Positions 17,209-25,844 of a DNA stretch of 46,907 bases are shown in pieces. A program made the translations under genes and the position numbers. The notes under the pieces are model-generated. The model saw only the letters and a list, made by a program, of their open reading frames with translations. It made no database searches and was not told where the DNA came from. The DNA is taken from NCBI GenBank assembly GCA_963578605.1, contig CAUZEA010000039.1, positions 1 to 46,907 of the forward strand. The letters are read 5' to 3'. How positions within the stretch are numbered: position 1 is the first letter of the stretch; each line of letters opens with the position of its first letter. The DNA is from JAKVCB01 sp963578605 (GTDB taxonomy: Bacteria > Planctomycetota > Planctomycetia > Pirellulales > Lacipirellulaceae).

Positions 17209-18031
17209 GCAATTGGAGAACACTTGAAATCCCGGTTTTTTCGAATATTGTTCTAAAAACGGAAATCCAACACTTTTTTGGCCTTTTGCCGCGAACCGAT
17301 TCGCCAAAACAAGTGTCTCGGGACAGGTGGGGACAATTCAAGGTCGATTTTCCCGCCAGCAAAGGGTTTCGACCGCTCGCCTCGACCTGATTGAGGCTGG
17401 CTTTTGCTTGACCACAAAGGCCAGGCATGAGATCCTGAAAGTTACCTATTGCGGCTTCCGATGTGGTGGAAGCCCATATTACGTTCTCTTTAGCCGCGCG
17501 AAGCGCAGCGAGCTGTACGATGCGTACCATCACGAATAGCACGACTCTTGGAAAACCGATGACCATCCAAGGTATGGCAATCGTTGTCGATGGCACAATT
17601 CAGCTAGCATTGCGCAATTTCTGGCTAACGCTGCGCCATCTCAGCGCAGATCTTTCGCGTGGCTTCACCAGGATGGGCGTTGAGTTCGCCCAGGCCGGTT
17701 GTTGGCAAGCATGTTGCTTGGAACTTCAAGCAGCCAGCCTGTCGCGACCGCAGGACCCAGATCGCGGGAAGCGATCGATCGTCCTGGGTAGGCACAAATC
17801 GTGCCGCGTCGTCGTCACGCGAGTCGGCAACGGCGTGAGCTGAGGCCGCTAGCGGGCTGGCCCAGCCGCCCCAACTGCTCCAGCGACTGATCTTCGCCGA
17901 CGCCCTGGCTCACTCGAGCACGAACGGTTGTCGCTTGCACGCGCACCTTCACCTCGACAGCCTGCACCCTCGGCTCCTGCAACACGCGGTTTGCTTTCGA
18001 AGCTGAATTTTTTCTAGAAACAACTGAACTC
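17209..18031. other. 823-bp gap with a cluster of short hairpins
   Basis: No gene is convincing here. A T/A-rich imperfect stem at about 17232-17262 may end the protease transcript. Between 17631 and 17805 four small perfect hairpins lie in a row: CTGCGC/GCGCAG (17631-17649), CAAGC/GCTTG (17706-17720), CAGGAC/GTCCTG enclosing ATCGC/GCGAT (17751-17786), and GGCAC/GTGCC (17791-17805). The palindrome CCGCTAGCGG (17846-17855) follows. This could be a leader of the sigma factor gene or an independent RNA. The small open frames in the stretch look like random sequence. Confidence 0.35.
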
Positions 18032-18610
18032 ATGACAACTACTTTAGAACACCAAAACGATGCCCTGATGGCTGTGGACGATTTAGTTTCCGCCGCCCAG
18101 GGTGGCGACCGCTCCGCGTTCGGCGAGTTGGCAAACCGATTCGAGGGCATGGTCTATGCTCAGGCTTTGCGCCGACTGGGAGACCACAGCGAAGCCCAGG
18201 AACTCACTCAAGAGGTCCTGCTCAAGGCATTTGAAAAACTGTACCAATTAAAGGTACCGGCTGCATTCGGTGGCTGGCTACGGTCGATCACCGTGCGGAT
18301 GTCGATCAACCGACAGGTTCGCCGTCCGCCTACCATCGCGACCGAACCTCAGATATTGGCAGCCACATGCGTTGATTTGCAAACACCGGTTGAGGTTTCG
18401 TTACAGCGCGAGCGGGTACACGAGGTCCGCAGCGGTCTGCGGAGGTTGGGTAAGCTCGATCGCACAACGCTTGAGGCTTTTTATGTCCGAGGCCAATCGC
18501 TAGCCGAGATGAGCCAGTCATTTTCAGCTCCGATTGGAACGATCAAGCGACGCTTACACGTGGCCCGTAAACGACTAGCGCGGGAGTTGGAAACCTCGCA
18601 AGCTGTCTAG
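18032..18610 (+). CDS. ECF-type RNA polymerase sigma factor
   Basis: A 192-residue alternative sigma factor with region 2 (residues about 17-80: LVSAAQGGDRSAFGELANRF, then EAQELTQEVLLKAFEKL and GGWLRSITVRMSINR) and region 4 (about 135-185: LDRTTLEAFYVRGQSLAEMS followed by the helix-turn-helix GTIKRRLHVARKRLAREL). ECF factors direct polymerase to stress or envelope genes and are usually held by an anti-sigma factor. No anti-sigma gene adjoins: the next gene is on the opposite strand and belongs to another family. No ribosome-binding site is clear before the ATG. Confidence 0.9.
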   Translation: MTTTLEHQNDALMAVDDLVSAAQGGDRSAFGELANRFEGMVYAQALRRLGDHSEAQELTQEVLLKAFEKLYQLKVPAAFGGWLRSITVRMSINRQVRRPPTIATEPQILAATCVDLQTPVEVSLQRERVHEVRSGLRRLGKLDRTTLEAFYVRGQSLAEMSQSFSAPIGTIKRRLHVARKRLARELETSQAV

Positions 18611-18660
18611 CCTCAGCCAAAGGTATTGACGCCCCTGGATTGTATTCTGGCAGCAATGGT

Positions 18661-19155
18661 TCAATGGGAGCTGGAGAGGTGCGGCGAGTGCCGTCCCACG
18701 AAAGTCCCGGCGGCAAGCAAGACCCAACCCAATATCAAAGTCAGGCCACCGATCGGTACAATCGCACCGAACCAGTTATATGCTGGCCTGACGACGGTGA
18801 GTACGTACAATGAGCCGGAAAAGACAATCAGGCCAAGTAAAAAAGCCCAGGCCGCAGCCTGCCAATAGCGGGTTGGGGCACGATCAAGCAACGTCGCGAC
18901 CCACCCCAGGGCCAGGGCGTGTACAAGTTGATAACGAGCGGCTGTGTCAAAGATGTCGAGGCGACGATTTAGATCATCTCCCTGGTATCCAAGAGCCAAC
19001 AGTCGGTCGGGCAGACCATGTGCGGCAAAGGCACCGAACGCGACTCCTACAGCGCCAGTCAACGCCGCAATCATAATCCAACGGCATGAGAGAGATGACA
19101 TACCTGCGATGCCTGCCTCATCAATTTGGGCCCGTCGACAACTTGACCTGGCCAA
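18661..19155 (-). CDS. DUF423 small integral membrane protein
   Basis: A 164-residue membrane protein of the DUF423 (YgdD-like) family. The family core is plain: ALTGAVGVAFGAFAAHGLP near residues 32-50, then DTAARYQLVHALALGWVATL. Two more hydrophobic segments follow (AAWAFLLGLIVFSGSLYVLT and GGLTLILGWVLLAAG), giving four likely membrane helices. The function is unknown in all bacteria. The start could be the ATG at 19155 or the internal ATG at 19101, which gives the shorter N-terminus usual for the family. It ends 50 bases from the convergent ECF sigma gene. Confidence 0.88.
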   Translation of the reverse strand: MARSSCRRAQIDEAGIAGMSSLSCRWIMIAALTGAVGVAFGAFAAHGLPDRLLALGYQGDDLNRRLDIFDTAARYQLVHALALGWVATLLDRAPTRYWQAAAWAFLLGLIVFSGSLYVLTVVRPAYNWFGAIVPIGGLTLILGWVLLAAGTFVGRHSPHLSSSH

Positions 19156-19189
19156 AACTCCGGTCGTGCTGACCCTTCGGCAGTCATCC

Positions 19190-22100
19190 CTAGAGCGATG
19201 AGATCCCGAGTTTCTCTTCCTCTTCCTCCTGAATGATGATGCGCGGTGTGACCATCATCATGAGACTATCGGACTGACGACCGATGCCCACATTTCGGAA
19301 GAGACGATTGATGTACGGCAATTTGGAGAGCAGCGGAATTCCCCGTTCGTTGCGGCCTTCGCTCAGTCGCTTGATACCGCCCAACAGGACGGTTCCCCCG
19401 TCAGGCACACTGACGGTGGTCACTACCGAAACAAACTGGAATGTGGGTAGCTGAACCGTAGTACCCACTGAATTCGTTGCTGTAGAGACCTCCTCCTCTT
19501 TATCCTTATCGGTCGTGGTACTGGTACTAGCCGAGGTCGTGGAGCCTTCGAAGGTGAAGGTATCCACATCCCCAATGGCGCTAAAGAAGGGAACGACCGT
19601 CAGTCGCACATAGCGGCGGTTGTCCGAAACAACCGCCTGAATCGACATCAAAGTCCCTTCCGAGAGAACCACGATCACCGGCTGTTGGGCAGCGGCAAAT
19701 TCGCCGACCACCGGAATCACACTGATTACGAATGGTCGCTGGACTGCGTCGGCCACAAAAGCTTGTTGGCCGTTGAACAGGGTCACCTTCGGGGCATTAA
19801 GGACGTTGGTGCGGTTGTCACCTTGCACGGCTTGGATGAAGAAGGTCGCTTCGAGCTCGGTCAAAAGTGCGAACCCGAACTGCCCCACCTCGGTTCCCAT
19901 ACCGCCGAATTGGGGTGGCGTGAGTTCAAAACTGTTCTGTTGGAACTGAACGTCAAGGTTGCCGGTATAGTTCGGATACAACTCGCCGCTTTTCGTTTCA
20001 TTAATACCGACGGCGGCACTATGACGTCGAGGCTCAAACGAAGCACCTGGGATCAGAGAATTTGGAGTAGCAATCGTCGCGCCGTTTTCTCGATCGGGAA
20101 GACCCGTGCCGTCTTCGATGTTGAGGTCAAAATCGATTCCGACCCTTTCGAAGAAATCGTCTTTCAAGTTGATGAACCGCACTTCGATGGTAACTTGCAG
20201 GTCTTGCAGGCGGCGAAGTTGTTCTAACAAGTCAGCAATTTCCTCGTGCACCGTCTGAGTTTGACTAACAACGAGACTGAGGTTGGTGGGAAACGGACGA
20301 ATCTCTGCTTCACCGCCGCCGTTCTCTGCCCAGGTCTCGGTGGCAACCGTTGAAATGATTAAATCAATCAACGAGTCAAAGTCGGCCATGGCACCCCCAC
20401 CCAGACCACCTGGACCAGCCCCAAAGGGAACTGCCGGTGTGGGTACACCTCGATTAGCCCCGGTAAACTGTTGCGCAAGTACGTTATTATCGTTTACGCC
20501 TCCCTGCGAAGTGTAGGGATTGTTCGCCAAGGCAATGGGACCTGGTGCCCCAAAGCCGCCACCGTAACCCATGGCTGCCTGGGCGTCATTTAACAAGCCT
20601 TGTAAGCCGATGTTGTTGGTGGGCACAAAATTCGGAATCGGAATCACCAGGTCGGCCACGTTGTACGTGTATGTTTGTAAGTCACCGTCGCGTAGCTGCT
20701 CGCTGGTAATCTTGAGCACTTCGTCTTTGATGACGTAGCTCAAGTGCAAAGGTTCCAGGATCAAGTTCAGGGCACTTTTGAGCTGAATCTCGCGGTTCAA
20801 ATTAAACGTAATGGGTGTGTCGGAGGTAACTCCCTCCTGATTAAGACCACGAGAATCAAGGTGAATGTTGATTCCGGTAAGTTGGGAGAGACTATCGATC
20901 ACCTCCCTAAGCGGGCGATTCTCATATCGCATTTGGACCGGCGTTTTCAGCCGACGCTTAATCTCCATCTCGCGTTCGGTCATACGACCGGTTCGTTCAC
21001 TCGAACCGGGACGATTTTTGATGAAGTCATCCCATTTCTTTTGGTCGTAAACAATCTCCCGGTCGTCCCCCACCTTTTGGATTGAGGAATTCTCCACGTC
21101 CCAGAGGGCAAGCCAGTTACTCTCTTCTTTACGATCGTTGAGATCACGGTTCATCTTTTCACGACGAATAAACTTGGCCGTTTGCCAAATCTGCTGCACA
21201 ACCATTTCATCTGGCGCGAGGTCGCGTAAACGCTGGGCGATTACTTCCGCTTCTTCAAACCGCTGTTCATCGAGAAGCTGGTTGAACTGGTCAACCAGTT
21301 CCGCGATGTCTTGCTGCACCTTAACTTTTACCACTCTGCTCCGTTCAATCTCGGCGAGGACGGCTTCGTTCTGCTCGTCGAGCTCAATCTCGGCACGATG
21401 CTGCTGGATGTACTCCTCTGTCTCCTTGATCGAAATATCCACCCGTCGTATCAACTGCGAACTTACCGCAGAGGAGAGGTTTGATTTTTCGACCTGCTCG
21501 CGAACCTCTCGAAGCAGCTGGAGCGCCTGTTTGGGGTTTTTTTCCCGTAGCCGGCTCGCTTCAATCTGTCGTTTGGTAAGTTCTGCCTGAAGCTGGCGAG
21601 CAACAACTTGTTCGCCCTGGTCGGCAAGATCAAGCGTACTTGAATCTGACGTACCCCTGCCAGGAGAGGTCTTCGTAAGCATCCGCAAGTGACCCTCGAG
21701 TCGTTGCCGACTAACCGAATCAAGCTCTGCTGCGTACCGCTGGGCTTCCTGGAATAGCGAACGAGCTCCCGCTCGATCTTGATTGCCGAGCGCACTCTCA
21801 CCTTCGGCCAAAAGCTGTACGGCACGGTTTGTGTTCAAGTCAGTTTGCGGTAACTGGTTCGGTTCAGTTTGCGGTAACTGGTTCGGTGTCGAGGTTAAAT
21901 CACCACGGAAATCCTCGGGGAATTGCGCAAATCGTAACCCGGCGCTGCTGGAAACCTCAGTTGCTGACTGGATGTTCGGGGTCGTGTCGTTCTCCAGCAA
22001 ATGAACTGCGTCGTGATGTTGCGAACCCGTTGAGCCAGTAAGACCACCAGCCATATCAGGGCTTACTGGCGCTACGGCTGTCGGCGACTTACTTGAAGCC

Positions 22101-22966
22101 GGGTTCAATGACAGCAAGGACGTTGATCGCTGTTTCGCCTGTTGAATCTCCCATGCCAACTCGGCAGGTCGATCTTCGCCTGACAGAAAATGGGGGGCGG
22201 ATTCATGATCGGCGATTGTGAACAAACTGGTTGAAGGACTGGTGACTGACTCATCGCCGTCGGTTGGTGCAGCCACGGTCTGGTAGATCGACTCGGGTGC
22301 AGCCGAGAAAATTAGTGGTGCTGACTGAGCTAAATTGGAGTCCCGATTCTCTGGCAGGCGACCGACGGCAGACACGTTGGAACGCACCTGGTGGTCCTGG
22401 CTTTCTAGCGACTGCTCCCGTGGAGGCAAAATGGGAATACTTGCGACCGCGGGCAAAACTGCTCCCACAGCTGACGACTGTTGTGTTGCCAGTCGAATGT
22501 CCACTCCAGGTTCCGGAATGGAACCCCGCACAAACGGGTCTTCCAGTGTAACCTTGTCCTCTCCGTCCGACGGTATAGCCACCACGGGCCGACCTGGTAA
22601 CGAAGAACTCTTAAATCCCGCTGCACGTTGGGCAGCCGTTAATTCACGTCGGACCTTTGCAGGAGTCGCACCAAAATGAAGCAGGGAATACCAAATTTTG
22701 GAAGACTCCGCGCGTCGTACCAGTGCATCAGCCTGGTCAAGGTTTCCAGCATCAATCGCAGCCCGTGCCTGCTCAAGCAGCTCAGCAACTTCACGTTTCG
22801 ACAGTCGGGACGGATTTTGCAGACCATTTGTCTGGCCCAACACGATCGGAAAAACGGTAACGGTTCCCGGTACGACAGCGGTCGCTGTTCCAGTTGCGAG
22901 AAGAGACAGCATCAACGTAGTAATCAAAATCACCCTCTTAACTACGGAGTGTTCTTTGCCGTTCAA
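19190..22966 (-). CDS. Giant secretin (GspD/PilQ-type outer-membrane channel)
   Basis: A 1258-residue protein of the type II/III secretion and type IV pilus secretin family. It has a signal peptide (LITTLMLSLLATGTATA), then an exceptionally long N-terminal part (about 50-640) with Gln/Ser/Pro-rich and coiled-coil, TPR-like sequence. An N0/STN-like domain follows (MRYENRPLREVIDSLSQLTG, about 679-698). A Gly/Pro-rich linker (800-860) and an N3-like domain (VVSQTQTVHEEIADLLEQLR, about 899-918) come next. The C-terminal secretin barrel (about 1030-1250) includes VPDGGTVLLGGIKR and a terminal MMMVTPRIIIQEEEE. It starts at TTG 22966, with AAGGAG nine bases upstream inside a duplicated segment. It is the last gene of the PilM cluster and probably forms the outer-membrane pore. 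Confidence 0.92.
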   Translation of the reverse strand: MNGKEHSVVKRVILITTLMLSLLATGTATAVVPGTVTVFPIVLGQTNGLQNPSRLSKREVAELLEQARAAIDAGNLDQADALVRRAESSKIWYSLLHFGATPAKVRRELTAAQRAAGFKSSSLPGRPVVAIPSDGEDKVTLEDPFVRGSIPEPGVDIRLATQQSSAVGAVLPAVASIPILPPREQSLESQDHQVRSNVSAVGRLPENRDSNLAQSAPLIFSAAPESIYQTVAAPTDGDESVTSPSTSLFTIADHESAPHFLSGEDRPAELAWEIQQAKQRSTSLLSLNPASSKSPTAVAPVSPDMAGGLTGSTGSQHHDAVHLLENDTTPNIQSATEVSSSAGLRFAQFPEDFRGDLTSTPNQLPQTEPNQLPQTDLNTNRAVQLLAEGESALGNQDRAGARSLFQEAQRYAAELDSVSRQRLEGHLRMLTKTSPGRGTSDSSTLDLADQGEQVVARQLQAELTKRQIEASRLREKNPKQALQLLREVREQVEKSNLSSAVSSQLIRRVDISIKETEEYIQQHRAEIELDEQNEAVLAEIERSRVVKVKVQQDIAELVDQFNQLLDEQRFEEAEVIAQRLRDLAPDEMVVQQIWQTAKFIRREKMNRDLNDRKEESNWLALWDVENSSIQKVGDDREIVYDQKKWDDFIKNRPGSSERTGRMTEREMEIKRRLKTPVQMRYENRPLREVIDSLSQLTGINIHLDSRGLNQEGVTSDTPITFNLNREIQLKSALNLILEPLHLSYVIKDEVLKITSEQLRDGDLQTYTYNVADLVIPIPNFVPTNNIGLQGLLNDAQAAMGYGGGFGAPGPIALANNPYTSQGGVNDNNVLAQQFTGANRGVPTPAVPFGAGPGGLGGGAMADFDSLIDLIISTVATETWAENGGGEAEIRPFPTNLSLVVSQTQTVHEEIADLLEQLRRLQDLQVTIEVRFINLKDDFFERVGIDFDLNIEDGTGLPDRENGATIATPNSLIPGASFEPRRHSAAVGINETKSGELYPNYTGNLDVQFQQNSFELTPPQFGGMGTEVGQFGFALLTELEATFFIQAVQGDNRTNVLNAPKVTLFNGQQAFVADAVQRPFVISVIPVVGEFAAAQQPVIVVLSEGTLMSIQAVVSDNRRYVRLTVVPFFSAIGDVDTFTFEGSTTSASTSTTTDKDKEEEVSTATNSVGTTVQLPTFQFVSVVTTVSVPDGGTVLLGGIKRLSEGRNERGIPLLSKLPYINRLFRNVGIGRQSDSLMMMVTPRIIIQEEEEEKLGISSL
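21840..21887 (-). repeat. 24-bp tandem duplication inside the secretin gene
   Basis: Two exact 24-base copies (21840-21863 and 21864-21887) encode NQLPQTEP-like repeats near residue 362-376, in the low-complexity N-terminal region. Confidence 0.8.
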
Positions 22967-22970
22967 CTTA

Positions 22971-23028
22971 TCAATCTCCTTAACGGAGTGTGTTGCATCT
23001 CAATCTCCTTAACGGAGTGTGTTGCATC
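22971..23028 (-). repeat. 29-bp tandem duplication carrying the secretin ribosome-binding site
   Basis: Two exact 29-base copies lie at 22971-22999 and 23000-23028. On the coding strand each contains CTCCGTTAAGGAG, in which the Shine-Dalgarno AAGGAG can fold back on CTCC. The copy nearest the gene places AAGGAG nine bases before the TTG start. A degenerate third copy (ACACTCCGTAGTTAAGAGGG) sits just inside the coding sequence, near 22933-22953. Confidence 0.8.
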
Positions 23029-23582
23029 CAAACGCGACGCACTTTTCTCAGGGTTGGAGCCCGGGAATCTGGTCCATCCGAAATTTACAGCAAAAGACGC
23101 GTGGAAAATTGTGTTGCGACACCCCCGGAAAACTGTCCGAAGTACATACCGTCAACACGTGTCATCCTGAAAATGCCCCGAACGGGGAGACTTATCCGTG
23201 TTCCTGTTGATTAGATGGAAGACGAGCAGCGGGATAAATACTGTGACCAACCAGAACGGTCAAGCCCACTTCATTTGCCCCATGGCTTGTGGACCAATTA
23301 AACCAGCACGTGGAGCAACAACGGCAGGAATTGCTAGCGTCGCGGAGCCAGGGAGCAAACGCCGAGGAATCTTCCACCACAAAGATTCTCTATACCGGGG
23401 CATCCCACCTCTGCAGAAATGAACTGCATGTTGAAGGGCTTCACATGCCGCTCCCCTGGTGGGAACTGCGTCTCCGAGCCGCTGTGAGTTCAACCCCGGT
23501 TCCGGAAAGGCACACGTATGCAAGCAGACAGAGCCAGTAAACCGCTAGCTGAAAAAACTAGCAGCCCTCGAAAAATTCGCCT
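23029..23582. other. 554-bp gap inside the PilM cluster
   Basis: No gene with recognisable protein features is visible on either strand. A short stem GCTAG/CTAGC with an A-rich loop lies near 23543-23561, right after the stop of the upstream gene. The gap is long for an operon, so the secretin may have its own promoter here, or a small gene may have been lost. Confidence 0.3.
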
Positions 23583-25745
23583 CTAAAGGTCTCTAAAATC
23601 TTCATCGAAGCCTCCGTAACCCCTTTCAGGAAATCCACCGCGTTGCCTCTCATCTTTGGCAAACGTCTGTCGGTGTCGCTCAACGGCATCAGCATCCTTG
23701 AGCTCGTCACGGATATAAAGACCACCTGTCGAATCCATAAGAAGCACCCGGGCAGGCACGGTGAGTTCCTTGGTGAGTTTTTCACCCCCATCGATATCGA
23801 CAATGGCAATATCCGTGTGGAACCGAAAAGAATCGAGCGAATCGATCATACCGCGTTCGATAAGGATTTCGACTTTTTTTTCGGTCATGTTAGCCACACT
23901 TCCACGTTGGAATTCCTTCTCCTTGGCAGCTTGGATAGGCTTCCCCTGCGGATCAACATCGAATGACTGCACTAGAAGTGTGACTGACGGTGTTGCATTG
24001 AGCGAACCCGCCGCTGGGACCTCGGCCATGGCGATTCTCACGCTACCCCCATCCGGAATGCCGAGCACCGGACTTGGTTCGCTCCAATCCGTCCAGCGAT
24101 ACCCTTTCCTTTTGTCACTCAGATCGGCCCGCCGCTCCAGGACTGCGTTATCCAGCGTATGATCTCCCGCATTGTGGTTCACATCGAATAGCGCAAGCCG
24201 AACACGGTATTTGTATCGCCGACCCGACTGGACCTTGAAATCGAAGAATCGGAACAACAGGTAAGGTACTTCTGTCTGGGGGATTGCTGTCGACTGACGT
24301 ATCTGGCGACCAGACATTCCCATACCACCACTGTAGCCCCCATAGTCACCGTAACCCCCTCCCATGTCGTCCATGTCCATGCCCCCATAGCCACCGAAAT
24401 TCCCTCCCACGTCGTCCATGTCCATGCCGCCATAGCCACCTTCCATGCCCATACCGCCATAGCCACCTTCCATGCCCATGCCGCCATAGCCTCCTTCCAT
24501 GCCACGCATGCCGCCATAGCCTCCTTCCATGCCCCGCATGCTGCCGTAGCCACCTTCCATGCCACGCATGCCGCCGCCTATCCCGCCACGTCGCCTTGTG
24601 CCCGCGCCGTCCGGGGCCGCGGCCAAAAAGTCGAATTCCCCATCGTCCGATTCGCTCTGCGGTTCGTTAATTTCTGGAAGTGCCCCTTCTAGTTCTGGGA
24701 TGACGTCGATTAGTTCTGGGATGACGTCGATGGCGAGCGGAATATCCGAGTGAGTGGCATCTTTCCCCCAATCTTGTCCGACGATGGGGGGTAGCGGAAA
24801 GGTAAGCAAGGGTTCAAAGGAACGTAGATCGACCACCTCTTCCTGACTCTGGGCCCAATCCTTGACTAACTGGTAGAGTTCATTACTACCACCGGTAAAA
24901 ACGACCTTCCATGCTTGCTGTTTTCCACGACTGATTTCTGCACGTTCGACCTGATAGCCAACGTACTCGGGACAATCGCTGACCGGATTGTATTGGCTGG
25001 TGTTTTCCAGTGTGTCTCGATATAACTTGATCTGATCTTCGATGGGCACTTTGGCAATCACCATCGTCCATGCTTGCTTGGCAATCTTTTCGTCACCCTG
25101 CAGTGGGATACCGCTCGGACGGGCAAGACCGACCACGCGCCGTCGATTTGGGTATTCGGGATCGAGGGGTTGATCCCTCAGTTGATCACGCTCGTCGTTT
25201 CGTGTTCGTCCTCGCCGCCCCTGATTGCGTTCGTTTTCCTCCCTCATTTTTTCGCGTTCCAGCTCTCGTTTGTGTTCTTTTTCGTCCTGTTCTTTCAACC
25301 TTTCGAGTTGTTTTTTGGCGAGCACTTCTTCATCGATGGAAGCCAACAGGCCGGTTCCCGCATGGACTTCCAAATCGGTGACGGTCAGGAGCACAGGATC
25401 CGTCCGTAAAACCGAGGGCGGTACAACAGCCTTGTCCCAACCTGTCCTAGACGTTATGTAGGTTGCTGGTTTTACACGGCGTGCATCCTGATCGTTGAAG
25501 CGATGCATTTCGTTTTTCTCTGCCTCGGGGGTGTCATTCCAGCGAAATTTCTCCACCTTGGTGCGTGCCTCGCGAACCAGTTTGTGCAGTTCTTCAGGTT
25601 GGTTGTCAGCAGGCAGGTGTTCACGACCGATCGAGTAATAGACAAAAAACAAAGCACACACACCCACAAGCACAAAACCCAACTTCTCGCAGTGCTTGAT
25701 GACTCCGCCTTTTAAACCTTGAAGTCCCTTTAGGTTCGCTTTCAT
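23583..25745 (-). CDS. Single-pass membrane protein with Gly/Met-rich repeats, PilM cluster
   Basis: A 720-residue protein of unknown function. A short cytoplasmic start is followed by one membrane helix (residues about 22-38, GFVLVGVCALFFVYYS), then periplasmic sequence. A highly charged coiled coil (about 143-185) comes next, then a globular part (200-330). A duplicated DVIPELIDVIPEL (340-352) and a repeat region (about 387-476) built from GGYGGMRGMEGGYGGM-like units precede a beta-rich C-terminal domain (495-700; PYLLFRFFDFKVQSGRRYKY). The ATG at 25745 has a strong AAGGAGA site. Its place between the PilM fusion and the secretin suggests that it links the inner membrane to the secretin, as PilP or GspC do elsewhere, but I see no direct similarity to those. 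Confidence 0.7.
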   Translation of the reverse strand: MKANLKGLQGLKGGVIKHCEKLGFVLVGVCALFFVYYSIGREHLPADNQPEELHKLVREARTKVEKFRWNDTPEAEKNEMHRFNDQDARRVKPATYITSRTGWDKAVVPPSVLRTDPVLLTVTDLEVHAGTGLLASIDEEVLAKKQLERLKEQDEKEHKRELEREKMREENERNQGRRGRTRNDERDQLRDQPLDPEYPNRRRVVGLARPSGIPLQGDEKIAKQAWTMVIAKVPIEDQIKLYRDTLENTSQYNPVSDCPEYVGYQVERAEISRGKQQAWKVVFTGGSNELYQLVKDWAQSQEEVVDLRSFEPLLTFPLPPIVGQDWGKDATHSDIPLAIDVIPELIDVIPELEGALPEINEPQSESDDGEFDFLAAAPDGAGTRRRGGIGGGMRGMEGGYGSMRGMEGGYGGMRGMEGGYGGMGMEGGYGGMGMEGGYGGMDMDDVGGNFGGYGGMDMDDMGGGYGDYGGYSGGMGMSGRQIRQSTAIPQTEVPYLLFRFFDFKVQSGRRYKYRVRLALFDVNHNAGDHTLDNAVLERRADLSDKRKGYRWTDWSEPSPVLGIPDGGSVRIAMAEVPAAGSLNATPSVTLLVQSFDVDPQGKPIQAAKEKEFQRGSVANMTEKKVEILIERGMIDSLDSFRFHTDIAIVDIDGGEKLTKELTVPARVLLMDSTGGLYIRDELKDADAVERHRQTFAKDERQRGGFPERGYGGFDEDFRDL
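24318..24587 (-). repeat. Gly/Met-rich coding repeats
   Basis: Imperfect 18-33 bp units encode GGYGGM(R/D)GMEGGYGGM-like sequence at residues about 387-476 of the 720-residue protein. Copies are nearly identical at the DNA level, which indicates recent expansion. Confidence 0.85.
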
Positions 25746-25844
25746 CGTTTCTCTCCTTGGCGATTCACGGACTTTGTCTTTCGCCCAACGACCAGGTCAG
25801 TTTTGAATGGTTAGCGGTGTTGAATCGGTGGTTCCAATCAACGG

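Noticed and set aside
17463..17843. Plus-strand frame of about 126 codons in the protease-sigma gap
   Set aside because: Amino-acid pattern looks random, with no ribosome-binding site; the hairpins there argue against coding.
23289..23540. Plus-strand frame starting MDQLNQHVEQQRQELLASRS
   Set aside because: The beginning looks helical, but the rest is random-like, it has no ribosome-binding site, and it opposes the operon. Left as non-coding.
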